Below, in pieces: positions 51,000 through 62,650 of a stretch of DNA of 64,000 nt. This DNA is from Tenrec ecaudatus (taxonomy: Eukaryota > Chordata > Mammalia > Afrosoricida > Tenrecidae). Both the position numbers and the translations under genes were made by a program. The number at the start of each line of letters is the position of its first letter. Within the stretch, counting starts at the first letter, position 1. The stretch spans positions 41,123,501-41,187,500 of the forward strand of contig NC_134546.1 of the NCBI RefSeq assembly GCF_050624435.1, read 5' to 3'. Below the pieces are notes generated by a model. That model saw nothing but the letters and a program-made list of their open reading frames with translations. It was not told where the DNA came from and did no database searches.

Positions 51000-52135
51000 G
51001 TTCCCCCAAACCAAACTCATGGCCATTGACTGGAGGCTGACTCATAGAGACCCTATAGGACAGGTTGTAACTGGCCATGGTTGTTTCTGAGACTGTAATT
51101 GTTTTTCTTAATCATTTTATTGGGAGTTATTACACCTCTTAAAACACTCCACACATCAATTATATCAAGCATATTTGTACATATGTTGCCATCATCATTT
51201 CCAAAGCGGTTTCTACTTGAGCCCTTGGTATGAGCTCCTCTTTTTAACCCTCCCTCTGACCCTTGTGAATTCTTGATCAATTATATATTATTATTTCATG
51301 TCTTATACTGTCCATTGTCTCTCTTCACCCACTTTCTATTTGTCCCCTTTTGTGATCTATTCCCCCTCTCCTCATGATGTCTCTACTCCCACTACTGTTC
51401 CTGAGGGGTTTGTCTGTCCTGAATTCCACGTGTCCAGAGCTCTTATCTGTACCAATGTATGTTCTCCAGTCTAGCCAGCTTTGTAAGGTAGAACTGGGTC
51501 ATGGCAGTGGCGGGGAGGGGGGTGGGCACAGGGAAAAGCATTCAGGAGCTAGAGGAATGATATGTGATTCATTGGTGCTATACTACACCTTGGGTGAATC
51601 ATCCCTTCCTTATAACCCTTCTGCGGGTGGGGATGGTGAGATATCCAATTGTCTACAGATGGGCGTTTGGTCTCTACTCCAACCCCATTCATTTCATTGA
51701 TAGAGTTGTTTGTTTTGGATCTTTTGAAACCTGATATCTGATCCTGTAGACATTTCATGATCACACAAGCTGGTGTGCTTCTCCATGTGGGCTTATTTGC
51801 TTCCTTGCTTGGTGGCTGCTTGTTTAACTTCAAGCCTTTAAGACCCCAGATGATATATCTTTTGATAGCCGGGCACCATCTACTCTCTTCACATTTGTTT
51901 ATGCACCCACTTTGTCTTCAGCGATTGTGTTGGGGAGGTGAGTATCAAAGAGTGCCAGGTTATCAGAACAAAGCATTCTTGTGTTAAGGGAGGCCTTGAG
52001 TAGAGGCCCAAAGTCCATCTGCTGGAGACTGGAATTGTTGATGGGAGTAGAAAGCTTCCGTTTTGGAGCCACTGGTGGTTTCAAACCACTGACCTAGAGG
52101 ACAGTGCAGTCTGCCTTGTAACCACTATGCAGCCG
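51000..52135 (-). mobile_element. AfroSINE split by a LINE-1 end
   Basis: Reverse copy: 51,000-51,101 carries the 3' end (CCAAACCAAACTCATGGCC). 52,038-52,135 carries the head part (GTTTCAAACCACTGACC, TTGTAACCACTATGCAGCC). Confidence 0.9.
51102..52024 (-). mobile_element. LINE-1 3' end inserted in an AfroSINE
   Basis: 923 bp with the poly(T) head at 51,102. Flanks are GAGACTGTAATTG (51,089-51,101) and GAGACTGGAATTG (52,025-52,037), matching at 12 of 13. It splits a minus-strand AfroSINE in two. Confidence 0.92.
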
Positions 52136-52355
52136 TGTCTCTTTCAATGCATGGCAAGGTGTGTGAATTCAGAATTCTTTTTTTCTTTTCCCCTTCTATC
52201 TGGGCATTCCACTTCCTCAGAGAACTTCACCATGGCCTCCCAAGTCCTCTCCCTGGGCTCAGGTCCTCTCTTGCCAGGCAGTCCATCTTACATATTGCTC
52301 ACCAACCTTCCTCCCTCCCAATTTTGAGTCCTTGAAGATTGACTAAGTGCCAGTG

Positions 52356-52803
52356 TGGTATTTACAGGGTTTCATGTCAACTTGAAAATAGCTAAATGTG
52401 TAGGAGTGGTATCCAATCTGTCAATCAGGACACAGCCTGATGGTGCCTCCTTTTGGGGATGGCCTCATAAGGAGGGCCCTTGGAATCTCCTTCTCTCTTG
52501 GCCTGACCTTCTGGCTGGCTACCCAAGGTTGCTGCCAGAGCCCTGGAGATGCACCCACCACCATTGGATCCACACAACTTCACACCCACAGGCGGCCTGT
52601 GATCTTCCTGCATTCTGCATCATTGGATACGGCTGTGTGAGTCTGAAAGGGGGATTTATGGACTAGTATCGGCCTTAGGGACTTGAGTTGGACTTAGCTG
52701 GGATGTTATGTTGATATGTAATGACCTCTTAATAGAAAGCTCTTTCTTATACATATTTGAATGTCACTGGATTGGTTTCTCTAATCACCCTGGCCCAACA
52801 CGG
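52356..52803 (+). mobile_element. LTR-like interspersed repeat, family A copy 4
   Basis: From TGTGGTATTTACAGGGTTTC to CCTGGCCCAACACGGG, with the shared CTGTGATCTTCCTGCATTC and AGAAAGCTCTTTCTTATAC blocks. It is the most diverged end among the four. Confidence 0.55.
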
Positions 52804-53514
52804 GCAGGTTCTGGAGATTAAAAGGTAAACAGGAAACCCTGGGATCAACATAATTCTTTGCTTAAAACCTGTCATGGATTCCTTTTCTGTTTAGTAGCCC
52901 AGCTTTGTCCCCCTGATTCCCTGCCTTTCCTAACACAAGTCTTCAGGCTCCAAAACAGCAAGTCCTAGGCCCTTTCTTCCCCACCACCCCCCAACTGCTC
53001 TGAGGCCCATGCAAACCTGGCTCCTTTCTCCACCTAGGAGTGGGGCCTTGGGGGAGTGGGGAGTTAAAGGGCACTCGACCTTCTTAGTCCATCCTGAGTC
53101 ACTCTAGAGGGGCAGCCCCAGGTAGAGAGAGGCTGAGACATCACTGACTTGTCCACAGTCACCTGCTGACAGGTGGCAGAGTGGGACTAAAAATCACCAA
53201 GTTGTAATCATCTTCTGGGGGACAAGTCCCTTTGTCCCCCTGTCCTGCATTCTGCAGGAGGCAAACGGAGACATCTCTTGTCCCATCTGTCCGCCCAGCG
53301 TGGCCCTCACTAAGCCACCCTGTGCTTTGGACCGCCCCCCTCCCCCTTCTCTGTATTGACATGCAGGCACTCGGCTTCAAAAATAATTCTTTAAGTTTTC
53401 TTAACCAACTCAAGGGCACGCAACAACAATCACAAGAGGAAAACAGCGCAAAGTCCCAGAAGCAGGCACTGAGGGGGGGGGGTGAGCTTGTGAACTCATC
53501 TCTTGGCCCCCCCA

Positions 53515-53516
53515 CA

Positions 53517-53550
<34 letters not shown>
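53515..53550. repeat. (CA)n microsatellite
   Basis: About 16 CA units upstream of the CpG island. Confidence 0.95.
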
Positions 53551-53551
<1 letters not shown>

Positions 53552-53699
53552 TTAAAGAACGGAGCACCCTTTTTCCCTCTCGTCGATGTTGGAGACTCAG
53601 GGACCAAAGATGCAAGAGGCAAAAGAATGGAAATTAGAAACCAAACCAAACCCAAAAACCCCAACACTGGTGTGGGCTGCAGGGCAGGAAAGGAGAGGG

Positions 53700-53859
53700 G
53701 CGGCCCGGGGAGGAGGGGGGAGGCGGCGGCGGGAGGAGTCGCCACGCGGCCGCCCCCTCCCCGCCCTCTGCTCGGCCCGCCCGCCCTCCTCCTCCTCCTC
53801 CTCCTCCTCCCGGGTGGATGGCGCCTGCCCCAGCCGGAGCCGAGCCGCGCCGCGCAGCC
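53700..53859 (+). other. STON1: candidate untranslated first exon of STON1
   Basis: GC-rich segment ending in GCGCAGCC with donor GTGAGT at 53,860-53,865. STON1 encodes stonin-1, an endocytic adaptor related to stoned B, and its coding begins in a later large exon. No such ORF occurs before 64,000. The exon start is a guess inside the CpG island. An ATG at 53,818 gives an open GC-driven frame that reads through the donor and is not taken as coding. Confidence 0.55.
53787..53811 (+). repeat. (CCT)n trinucleotide tract in the CpG island
   Basis: About eight CCT units immediately before the candidate STON1 first exon end. Confidence 0.85.
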
Positions 53860-54140
53860 GTGAGTGACCTGTCCCAGGGGACCAGGGCGGGGGAGCTTGG
53901 GGGCCCGCTTCTCCCGGGTGGGACCACCCTCAGTTCTCTGGGAAAGTTTGCGGGTGGGGAGCGGGGGCGATCCCCCGGGGCTCCGGATCTAGGCCCCTGC
54001 ACACTACCCCTATCTCCCCCTCCCCGCCCCCACGACCCCCAGGCGCTCAGGTCCTCAGGGGATCGGGTCCCAGACAGGGAGGGATCCCCTCCGCACCCAA
54101 GCTCCAGGGCTGCTGCTGCGACCCGGGATCCCCGCCGATG

Positions 54141-56069
54141 GGAGAGAAACCTCCCACGGGGAGGAAAGAATGTAGACTCAGCCCCAAGGCCAGAGGCGGG
54201 GGCCGGGGCCTCCTTACACTCGCACGCCACCCCACCTCCCCCAGTCCCCGGTCACCAGCCTCAGTCTCATGCCCCCTAGGGCCGCCGGGCTCCCCTCTCC
54301 CCGGACTCTTACTCCTCCTCCTGATTCCTCTGTTTAGCTATGCCCCCCCCACCTCTTCTTTTCTTCTGGAAGGGGATGGACCAGCACACACCTCTGAAGG
54401 CGGTAAGAGAGCCAGGCCTAAGGTCCCCAGCCGCAGGGACCCCACTCGGGCCCCTACAGAACTAGCCTGCACTGGGTTCTGCTTCAGGGTCCCACGTCCC
54501 CACTGCAGTTTGTGGGTCCAAGGACACATCCCCTCCTCTAGGGTTTTGTGTTCAAAGCTATTTATTAATGTTGACCTGCCATCCGTTTCCTACCCCAGCT
54601 GTGGTTGTTGTTTAGTTTTAGGGTTTTTTTCACCCATTAATGATGGCACTTTATGCCAGTGATTAGCCTTTCCTATTCCAAAGGAAAGAAACAAGAAAGA
54701 AGGGAAAAGAATGTCTTGCTATACCATCCTGTGCAGAACCGAAGCTTCTCATAAGTAAAGACTTTAGCCGCTTTCTATTGCAGCTTGTTTTTAGGCTCCC
54801 CAAGCTGACGCCCTGATTCCAGCCTCCCCAGGCTAGGAGTTTCCCCCAGCTGTAAATATGGGGGCTTTGATGGGCATCCCTAACCTGACCTGCCTGACCA
54901 CTGCCCTCCCCTCTAGCTCTTCACTTCTCTCCCACTCCCGCTTTCTTAATAGGCAGGGGCTGTGAAATTAAGGCCATGGAAGAACAAAATGAGTAGGGTC
55001 ACACACACGAAAGTCCGGCTAGACTTATTTTTAATCCTGAGAGGGTTTGCTTCAACTTGACTTTGGGTGGGAAAAGGTTTGAGTTCATTCGTGCGGTTTT
55101 CATGTCCGTCTCTTTAGAGTGGACTCACTGTTTCCATGGCAAGCGTACTTCCCTGGCTGCTTCGAGCAGCTTGTTAATTCTCGGATGGGTCTGGACAGAT
55201 CAAGCCTGGAGTCTGGAGATGATTTGTTTAGGGAGTGATCGCCCTTGATGTTGCAAACCCCTGCCCCCTCCCTGGGAACGGGCCGCTGCTGCGGGGTGGG
55301 GGTGGGGGGTTACTTCCAGGAGACTCTGAAGAAAAGGCTGTGTTACTGGATGAGCTCGCTGGAGGATGGTCACCTTCCAGTGTTAAGGGCATAAGCTTTT
55401 CAAGAACTTCAGTCATTCACTTGAGAGTGGCTGAGTGGTCATCAACTCACGGCAGTGAGAGTTGTCATTCACATATCTATATAAATAATTTGCTTGTCCC
55501 AGTGTTTTATTAGGTCCCGGTCACCTCAGTCTCAAAGCATTGTCAACACAGGTCAAAGGTATCGGACCATTTGGAATGAAAGATTTTTTTCCTTAATGAA
55601 TTTCTTTTGGAAATAAGTTTGTTTTCTAAAGACTGTAAGTCACACCATTCAGCGGGACAATTTCCATTAGTATGAATTGGCGAGGTTTCACTGCGATCTT
55701 AAAATGTCATCCGACAAGGAAGTGTTGTGACTTCCATTCAAGGAGCAAGCTCCTGGGTTGTGAACTCACTTGGCATTGCTGTTTAGGAAAACAATGGCGC
55801 AGATAGAAATCTTTAGTCGCTTCCTCTTCCTTCAGGCCTTTGAATAGTGTAGTTAGTGCCCTGGAGGCCTGCTTTATATTGCTTGGAGAGAAACCGCCCT
55901 TCGGCCTGGTTCAGCTTTTGCACATCCTCAGGGATCCTTGTGCACCTGGGTGACTTGCTGGGCAGCCTCAGGGTAGCCTGCTCTGGGTGCTGGGCAGCAC
56001 TCCCCTGCAGCCAGGTGTCCCTGACCTGAGGAGCAGGTGGTCTGGATGGCGAGTTAAATATAAGGCAGC
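54141..56069. other. start of the presumed STON1 intron 1
   Basis: GC-rich shoulder to about 54,260, then ordinary sequence. No repeat recognised. Confidence 0.5.
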
Positions 56070-56182
56070 CAGTACTCACCAGGAAGAAAGATGCCCTGTA
56101 AAGAGTCACAGGACGGTTCTCCCCTGTCCTGTGGACTCTGTGAGTCAGCATCGACTCGATGGCAGTGGGTTTGGTGTTTGAG
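56070..56182 (+). mobile_element. AfroSINE 3' half
   Basis: GGAAGAAAGATGCCC to CAGCATCGACTCGATGGCAG, with a GGTTTGG end. Confidence 0.8.
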
Positions 56183-56455
56183 TACTCACCTGGGTGAGTC
56201 GAATGAGTGGAAGATGCATAGAGGAGGGACGCAGAAGTCATTACAAAGTAAAATAACCCAAAGAAACACCAGAAGGCCTCCTAAAAATGTGTTGTAAAAT
56301 ACAACAAGCAAGTTATAAATAAGATCATTTCACATCTTAAAAAATACACTCCGAAATATTCAAAGAATGTATATTGAAATGATATATATCGAAGTGGGTG
56401 GTAGGGTTCAAGTTTCTTAGATTTTCATGTGGTCTTTACTACAATAGCAATGTTG

Positions 56456-56661
56456 TTTGGTGCCAGGGTGTCAATCTCTGACTCAGCGACCCCATGGGAC
56501 AGGGTAGAACTACCCCCACGGGGTTTTCTAAGCTGTAATCTTTGTGCTAGGAGATGGTCAGGTCTTTCTCCCACAGCCACAGGGCGGGATCAAACCATCA
56601 ACCTTGCCCACCTTTGAGTTACTGGCTGAGTGCTGAATCGTTGTACCACCAGAGATCCGTT
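56456..56661 (-). mobile_element. AfroSINE, full length
   Basis: Reverse copy with CTCAGCGACCCCATGGGAC, a TTTCTCCCACAG block and a GTACCACCAGAGATCC head. Confidence 0.85.
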
Positions 56662-56662
56662 C

Positions 56663-56870
56663 AATAATAATAGCTCACAGGTATTGAGTATTAAAGCACT
56701 TATATATGCTATTCATTTAATTCTCTAAAGACTCTCCAAAGTGTGTTTCTGTTCCTTTTATTCTAGAGATTCTGAAACTAAGAATCAGGAGGGTACCTTA
56801 CTCAAGGCTGGATTGACACTCAGTGCTTAGGCCTGTCTGGGATTCACGTCAGTGGCCAAAGGCCGTGCTC
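56663..56870 (-). mobile_element. MIR SINE
   Basis: Reverse MIR: AATAATAATAGCTCACAGG, TATTGAGTATTAAAGCAC and TACTCAAGGCTGGATTGAC. Confidence 0.65.
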
Positions 56871-57576
56871 AGTCATAGGCTGCTATCTTTCTGCACCTGG
56901 ATTATATATATTTTTAATTATAAGGGGGAAAGAAAGAAAAGGAAGAGAAAATATTTTGTTTGAAAAAGAATTGATGTTTTGATTAATTGTAAAATGCCTT
57001 TGCTTTCCAATCCCCCCCCCTCTCACCCCCCTGTTCTCCCTGTCCCCCACCTCCACCCCACTGTCTCTGGAAGTCATTGGGAATTATTTGAATTGTTTCA
57101 GACTTAGTCAGAGGATGCTCACCTTCCCTTGGGAGCCAGCTCTACCCAGAAGTATCGAAACCCACAGAGGAATTCCATAAAGCTTGGGCTTCCGTATATC
57201 TCCAGGGATTCCTAAGCACACTACATACAAGGCAGGAGTTTCATAGTAGATCAGGCAAATTCTCTCTGTAGAGCACTGGAGGCAAGGAAACAGTTCTTGG
57301 CAGTGTCAGGTGTGATAGTTAGGACCACCCAGTGGAAACACCAGCCTCCTGCTTACCGGCATGTTACAGGGCTTGTCAGGCAAAGAAGGGCTTGGCCGTG
57401 AAACAAGGAGAGCTTGCTTCCCCATGCTTGTTGCTGTAAAAACACTCACTTAGTAAAAGTGAACTAGTATTTGGAAGTCTGGCGCTGTTATGTGGGTCGG
57501 CCTGTGCATTGAGAACAGCCGACCTTTTGGGAGATGGGAATAATCAGCATGAGTGGATTTAGGGGTGACGGTGGGA

Positions 57577-57803
57577 AAAAGGAGCCCTGATTTGGGCTGC
57601 CAACCACTAGGTCAGCAGTTCAAAGCCATCAGCTGTTCCACTGGAGCAAGATGGGGCTTTCTACTCCCATAAAGAGTTTCCAGTCTTGGAAACCCAAGGG
57701 GGCAGTTCTTCTTCATCCTATAGACTCACTATGTCCTATAGGGTATCTCTGTCTGTAGGGTTGCTATGGGTCAGAATCAACTTGATGGCAGTGCATTTGA
57801 GTG
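57577..57803 (+). mobile_element. AfroSINE with internal duplication
   Basis: AAAGGAGCCCTGATTTGG head and GTCAGAATCAACTTGATGGC end. The CCTATAG...CTATG motif is repeated (57,716-57,772), making this copy about 40 bp longer than usual. Confidence 0.85.
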
Positions 57804-58312
57804 CGAAGGAAAGGTCATTACTGTGTACCACCGTGTCCCTTGTAGGCATCTAGACAACCCCCACCCCCTCACCCTGGCCATATTATCTATCCTCTCCCTG
57901 GAATATACCTGAAGTCTCCCAGAAGGATGGGCCTAGCCAACCAAGACATTTGTCAATCAAAAGACTATGTATCTCAGGAAGGAGGCTTTATCTCTTCTGT
58001 TCCTCCGGAGAGAGGTTTTTGAGGGGTTGAAGGTTCTGAATGATCATCATCTCCTTGATGAAATATAAGATAAGGAAAAAGATCAGGAATTCCTTTCCCA
58101 AATTACACTAAGACTAGAGTCGCAGATCTTGAATCCATTCAACAATATGAGAAATTTCTCTCTTGTCTCCATGCCAGACAGTGTTGTTTGGAGTCACATG
58201 TCTGGGTTTGTCTTGTGGAGGTTGCACATTTAACTGGTGCCATTTATCAGTGGTCAATAGGAATTTCAGAGCCAGTGCAGAGGCTTACTTATCACATATG
58301 TATAGGACTTTA

Positions 58313-58430
58313 AGACTTGGAGGAAGTAAGATGGGGTTTTCTACTCCTGTAAAGAGTTAGTCTTAGAAACTCACAGGGCCAGTTCTGCCCTGTCCTATAG
58401 TCAGCCTCGACTCCATGGCAGTGAGTTTTT
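58313..58430 (+). mobile_element. AfroSINE 3' half
   Basis: CTACTCCTGTAAAGAGTTAG to CAGCCTCGACTCCATGGCAG. Confidence 0.8.
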
Positions 58431-58454
58431 AAGGCCTGTATTTTGGGCAACTTT

Positions 58455-58790
58455 TTAAAAAAAATCATTTTATTGGGGGCTCAGACAACTCTCATCACAA
58501 TCCATCCATCCATCAATTGTGTAAAGCACATTTGTACATTCATTGCCCTCATCATTCTCAAAACGTTTGCTCTCCATTTAAGCCCCTCCATCAGCTCTTC
58601 ATTTCCCCCCTCCCACCCTGCTCCTCACTCCCTCATGAACCCTTGAGAATTTATAAATTATTATTTTGTCATATCATGGCCTGTCCGATATCTCCCGTCA
58701 CCCACTTTTCTGTTGTCTGTCCCCCAAGGAGGAGGTTATCTGTAGATCCTTGTAATAGGTTCCCCATTCCCACCCCACCCTCCCGGTATC
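58455..58790 (-). mobile_element. LINE-1 3' end
   Basis: Reverse copy from AAATCATTTTATTGGGGGCT to the block ATCCTTGTAATAGGTTCCC. Confidence 0.8.
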
Positions 58791-59309
58791 ATTGGACAAC
58801 TATTAACATTAGTATAAGCCTTATGCATCCTTTTCTCTGAGACCCAATTTACCTGTTTCACATGACTTCACCCCCTTTATTGGATTTTGGGAACACTGAT
58901 ACTGATACCTCACTTCTTCCTTCTGACTTCATTTTTCTCCAGGCTCAGATAAATTTAGAAGCTCTTCCATAAAGCATCTTGAGTGGACTTTTAAAGTTTT
59001 GGTATTTCTAAACGTCTTTACTGTTGCTCTTACCCACAAATGAAAGTTTAGGTAGGTATAGAATTCTAGACTCAATGATTTTTCCTTAGCACTCAAGAGG
59101 TACAATGGCCTTGTCTTCTTGCTTAAATTGCTACTACTAAACAGTCCTATCGTGAAAGATTATTTTATTATAAAGCAATTTTGTCTTCTCAGTAGCTTTA
59201 CTATCACAGTAGCCCGTAAGTTTTCCTTAAATGTCTGCAAGTATGTCTAGGTGTGAATTTAGAAAAATATATCCCACACACAGTGCTCAATGAGCCTTTG
59301 TGGTTTCCT

Positions 59310-59478
59310 AGTCATGTAACTTTGGACATTGTTCCTCACTTCTCTCAGTTTCCATTCTGTAAAATGAAGATGACAGTGTATCCACTTCAAGGATACTTGT
59401 GAGGAGATAATGCATGTGAAAGTCTAGAACATTATTGTCTGGCATATAAGAAAGTAAAATAATTGTGAACTATCTTGA
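59310..59478 (+). mobile_element. MIR SINE
   Basis: MIR blocks CAGTTTCCATTCTGTAAAAT and TGTGAGGAGATAATGCATG. Confidence 0.7.
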
Positions 59479-59546
59479 GTACTTTCTTACCTGTCAGAAT
59501 TTCTTGGCTTCTTGGGATTTTATTAGTTCATATAAATTTTTCTCTC

Positions 59547-59552
59547 CTCTAA

Positions 59553-59583
<31 letters not shown>

Positions 59584-59584
59584 G
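59547..59584. repeat. (TC)n(CA)n microsatellite
   Basis: TC run directly joined to a CA run. Confidence 0.95.
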
Positions 59585-60002
59585 ATTTTCTTTAGACTAT
59601 GGTTGAAATTTTATTCAACTCATACATCATGAGAACTGCTATCTTTACAACACTGGGTTTTCCCGTCAGTACACATGGCCTTATAACTAGTGGTTTTCCC
59701 TATAATAGTCCTTGTACCACATTGGCCACATTTATTTCTTAATGATTTTGTTGGTGTTTTAATTTATTATGCCTTATTCCTTGCTATACTTTCTAGCTGA
59801 TTGTTTGTTGGCCATAGAAATATTTCTGATTTTTAAATTTTGATCTTGTATCTAATACCCCAGCCGACGTCTCTTATGAATTATAATAGTCTATTTGTAG
59901 GGTAGGCTTTCTTGACTCTTCTTTGTAGTCAATCATAAAGCAGTGATAATTTGTCTTATGTCTTTTAACTCTTCCTAGTTTTAGTCTATTGGGTAGGGCC
60001 GC

Positions 60003-60056
60003 CAGCACAGTGACTAGTCACAGCACAGTGACCAGTCACAGCACAGTGACCAGGCA
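60003..60056. repeat. three tandem 18-bp units
   Basis: Units start CAGCACAGTGACYAGTCA (third ends GGCA). One or two substitutions between units. Confidence 0.95.
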
Positions 60057-60467
60057 TCTTTGTCTTGCCACCCTCTAATGTGTGCCCACTTCACTGGCAC
60101 AGGCCACTGCAGCCTGGTGTGGTGTCTAACTCTCTGTCTGGCCTCTTGGTCCCAGTTCAGAAGACACGGACATTTCCCAAATATTCCAGTTCCTTGATGT
60201 TTTCTTTTAGAATCTTGGTCATAGATTAACACTTTCTCGTGATTAACCAACAACCTACTTCATCTGTGTTGGAAGGAAGACACGTTTGTAGAAAGGTGGT
60301 TTCTGTTCCCCATGGTACGTGAATATGATAATCTCATTTTTCTGGACAATGCATGTTTTCTTGTGTTTCTAATAGTTCAGAGAGATTTACTTTGAGAAAA
60401 AAATAATAAAAGGCTTTCTATTGCCTAAAGATGGGTATTTCATTTGTGGCTGATGGGCATTTTGGGT

Positions 60468-60625
60468 AGCACCCTGGTGGCGTACTAGTTCGGAGTTCAA
60501 AACCACCAACCACTCTGTGGGAGAAAGATGGGCCTCTCTACTCCCATGAAGAGTTACTGTCTTGGCAGCTCACAGGGCAGTTCGACCCTGGCCTAGGAGC
60601 GATCAATATCACTGGGGCCTGTTTT
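60468..60625 (+). mobile_element. AfroSINE
   Basis: AGCACCCTGGTGGCGTACTAG head, GGGAGAAAGATGGGCC, then a worn end at GATCAATATCACTGG. Confidence 0.8.
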
Positions 60626-60674
60626 TATATTTAACATCTGTACCGAAGAGGACTTGGAACTTGGGATAGTAATC

Positions 60675-61640
60675 CTGCTATCAGATGAATCTTGGCGGAA
60701 AGCAGAGAACACCAGAATGATGTCTATTTCTTTTTATTGTCTGTGCGAAGGCATTCGACCGTATGGATCAGAACAAACAAACTACAGATGACAAACTACA
60801 GACCACTATGTTCCTCTGTGCTCATGTGGAACCTGCACTTAGACCACATGGCAGCCGTTCAAACACAACAAGGGGATACTTAATGGTTTAGAATCAGGAA
60901 GGGTGCTTGTCTGGGCGATAGCCTTTCACCGTCCTTAAGCAATCTGTGCGCTCAGCAAGTAACCCGAGTGGCTGGACTGGCTGAAGAAGAAGTTGGGTTG
61001 GAGGAAGACTCATTAACCCCCTGCCCTGGGGATGTGACACAGGCTTGCTTGCTGAAAGTAAAGAGGATTTGAAGCACCTGCTGATGAACAGCAAAGTGCC
61101 TCAATGTAAAAATTAATAATTTTCACTAGGCCATTCAACAACGTCTTGATAAATGAGGGAAAGACTGAAATTTTCAATGATTTCATTTTGCTTGAATCTA
61201 CCATCAATGCTCAAGGAAGCAGCAATCAAGAGATCAGGTATTATATTGTATTGGGCAAGTCTGCTGCAAAAGACCTCTTTAAAGTGGCAGTAAGGAAAGA
61301 TGTAGCTTGGAGGTCTAGGTGGGCCTGCCCCATCTCCTCAAATACATAGACTGCCAGAGTGAGCAAGTTTGTCTTGGAAAAAGCAGAGCAGGAATGCTTC
61401 TTAGAAACGTGCATTGCAAGACGTTATCTCATCCATTGTAGACATGTTTTCAGAAAGGGTCAGTCCTTGGAGAAGGGTTTCATCCTTTATAAGGAAGAGG
61501 GTCAGCGAAAAAGAGGAAGATCTTGCAGTAGATGGATTGAAACTGGCTGTAACAACAGGCTCAAACACCAACTACAGGAGCAGGCAGTGCTTGTTTTCTT
61601 TCTTCTCTATAAGTCATTAGTACGACGCCGACTCCAAAAG
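60675..61640 (+). mobile_element. RTE/BovB LINE fragment, longest copy
   Basis: Plus-strand BovB ORF2 C-terminal half. It starts at the AAGGCATTCGACCGTATGGA block (about 60,749). It continues through a segment matching GGAGGAAGACTCATTAAC and the CTGCTGCAAAAGACCTCTTT block (61,261), to CAGCGAAAAAGAGGAAGATC (61,503). Multiple stops and deletions mean it is dead. An AfroSINE precedes it. Confidence 0.85.
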
Positions 61641-62147
61641 GCTCTTCTTCAGAGCAGCCTTTTGAGATAGGCTTATTCTGCCATCTCACTTCATGACATA
61701 ACAGAAAAGAAAAGGGACCAGATAGTTGGCCTAAGTTAATGCTCACAATATCGGTCTGTCCCACCCTGTCCATTCACACCTGGCCTTGCTTCAGAAGGTC
61801 TCAGCAGGGAGGCTTCTTGGGAGGGCCGGATAGTTATACCTCCTAGCATCTTATTTTTCTAGTGATCAGTTTAGACTAATCTGGGATGGATTTCTTTCAC
61901 CTCTTGGGCTGCCACTTGGACTGGGCATCTGTACCGCTTCCTAGTACTTCTCCCAGCCTATTGAGCAACTTGGCTACAGAATAACCAAGGTGTTCCCGAA
62001 GAACCAGGCCTTCTTCATTAGAAATGCCCCTTCCCTTCAGTTTGTTGAAGTTCCTGTCCTTTAAGGAGGCCGGGGGGTGGGGGTGTTTGTGGGGGAAACT
62101 CATTTCTTAAAGATGGCATTTTAAATGCAACTGCCTCAGAGGGGGGA

Positions 62148-62307
62148 TATATAAAGTACAAGAGTGCTGTTGGGTCCGTGGGGGAGTGTGACCCCGCAGC
62201 AGCAGCAGCAGCAGCAAGGGGAGGTGTCTCCGCTCTGATAAAGATTCGCAGCCTCGGAATCCCTGTGTCTGCTCGCTCGGCATTGGGATTGACGTGCTGG
62301 CCGTCAG
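62148..62307 (+). promoter_or_regulatory. candidate TATA promoter and alternative first exon
   Basis: TATATAAAG at 62,148-62,156. A start about 25-30 bp downstream would give an exon of about 130 bp ending CAG/GTGAGT at 62,308, a near-perfect donor. The exon holds five or six CAG units near 62,199-62,216 and no strong ATG context. It lies inside the presumed STON1 first intron on the same strand. It could be a tissue-specific STON1 start or a non-coding RNA start. Confidence 0.4.
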
Positions 62308-62499
62308 GTGAGTAGTCATCTTCGGGAGCCACTTCGGGAGGATGTTTTCCTAGGAGGGGTTGTGCAGACCCTGGGGTCGCAGGGGTCCATGGAGGTAGGG
62401 AAGAGGCAAGGAGCTGGATGTCTTAGAAGGCAGAAAACCCAAAGATGTTCTTGGGAATTTCCTAAGACCTAAAGCCTGCCTATTTCACGGTAATCATTT

Positions 62500-62650
62500 C
62501 TGTCCAAGAGTGGGAAAAAATGAGTACAAAGAAAATGTTTTGAGGAGGATGATGGCAACAAATGTACAGATGTGTTTGACACAATGGATGGATGTATGGA
62601 TTGTGATAAGAGTTGTACGAGGCCCCAATAAGATGATTTTAAAGAAAGAA
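62500..62650 (+). mobile_element. short LINE-1 3' end
   Basis: It has ATGATGGCAACAAATGTACA and CCCCAATAAGATGATTT, then an A-rich tail. The polyadenylation hexamer is altered (AATAAG). Confidence 0.75.

Larger units (their letters stand above)
53690..54140 (+). promoter_or_regulatory. STON1: CpG island, probable STON1 promoter
   Basis: The only long GC-rich, CpG-dense stretch in the window. It contains GGCGG and CCGCCC boxes and a CCT repeat just before the likely first exon, and no TATA box. In human the next gene after PPP1R21 on the same strand is STON1, whose untranslated first exon lies in a CpG island. Distance and strand agree. The CpG island is directly visible; the gene name rests on synteny. 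Confidence 0.75.
58791..60002. other. presumed STON1 intron 1 stretch
   Basis: AT-rich. Only the MIR at 59,310 and the TC/CA microsatellite are recognisable. Confidence 0.5.

Noticed and set aside
53634-54279. 198-codon minus and 153-codon plus frames in the CpG island
   Set aside because: GC-rich DNA lacks stop codons. Both frames are Gly/Pro/Arg/Ser-rich without a domain and run through the splice donor.
62199-62216. CAG run as a polyglutamine-coding repeat
   Set aside because: Too short and no open frame supports it. More likely part of an untranslated exon.
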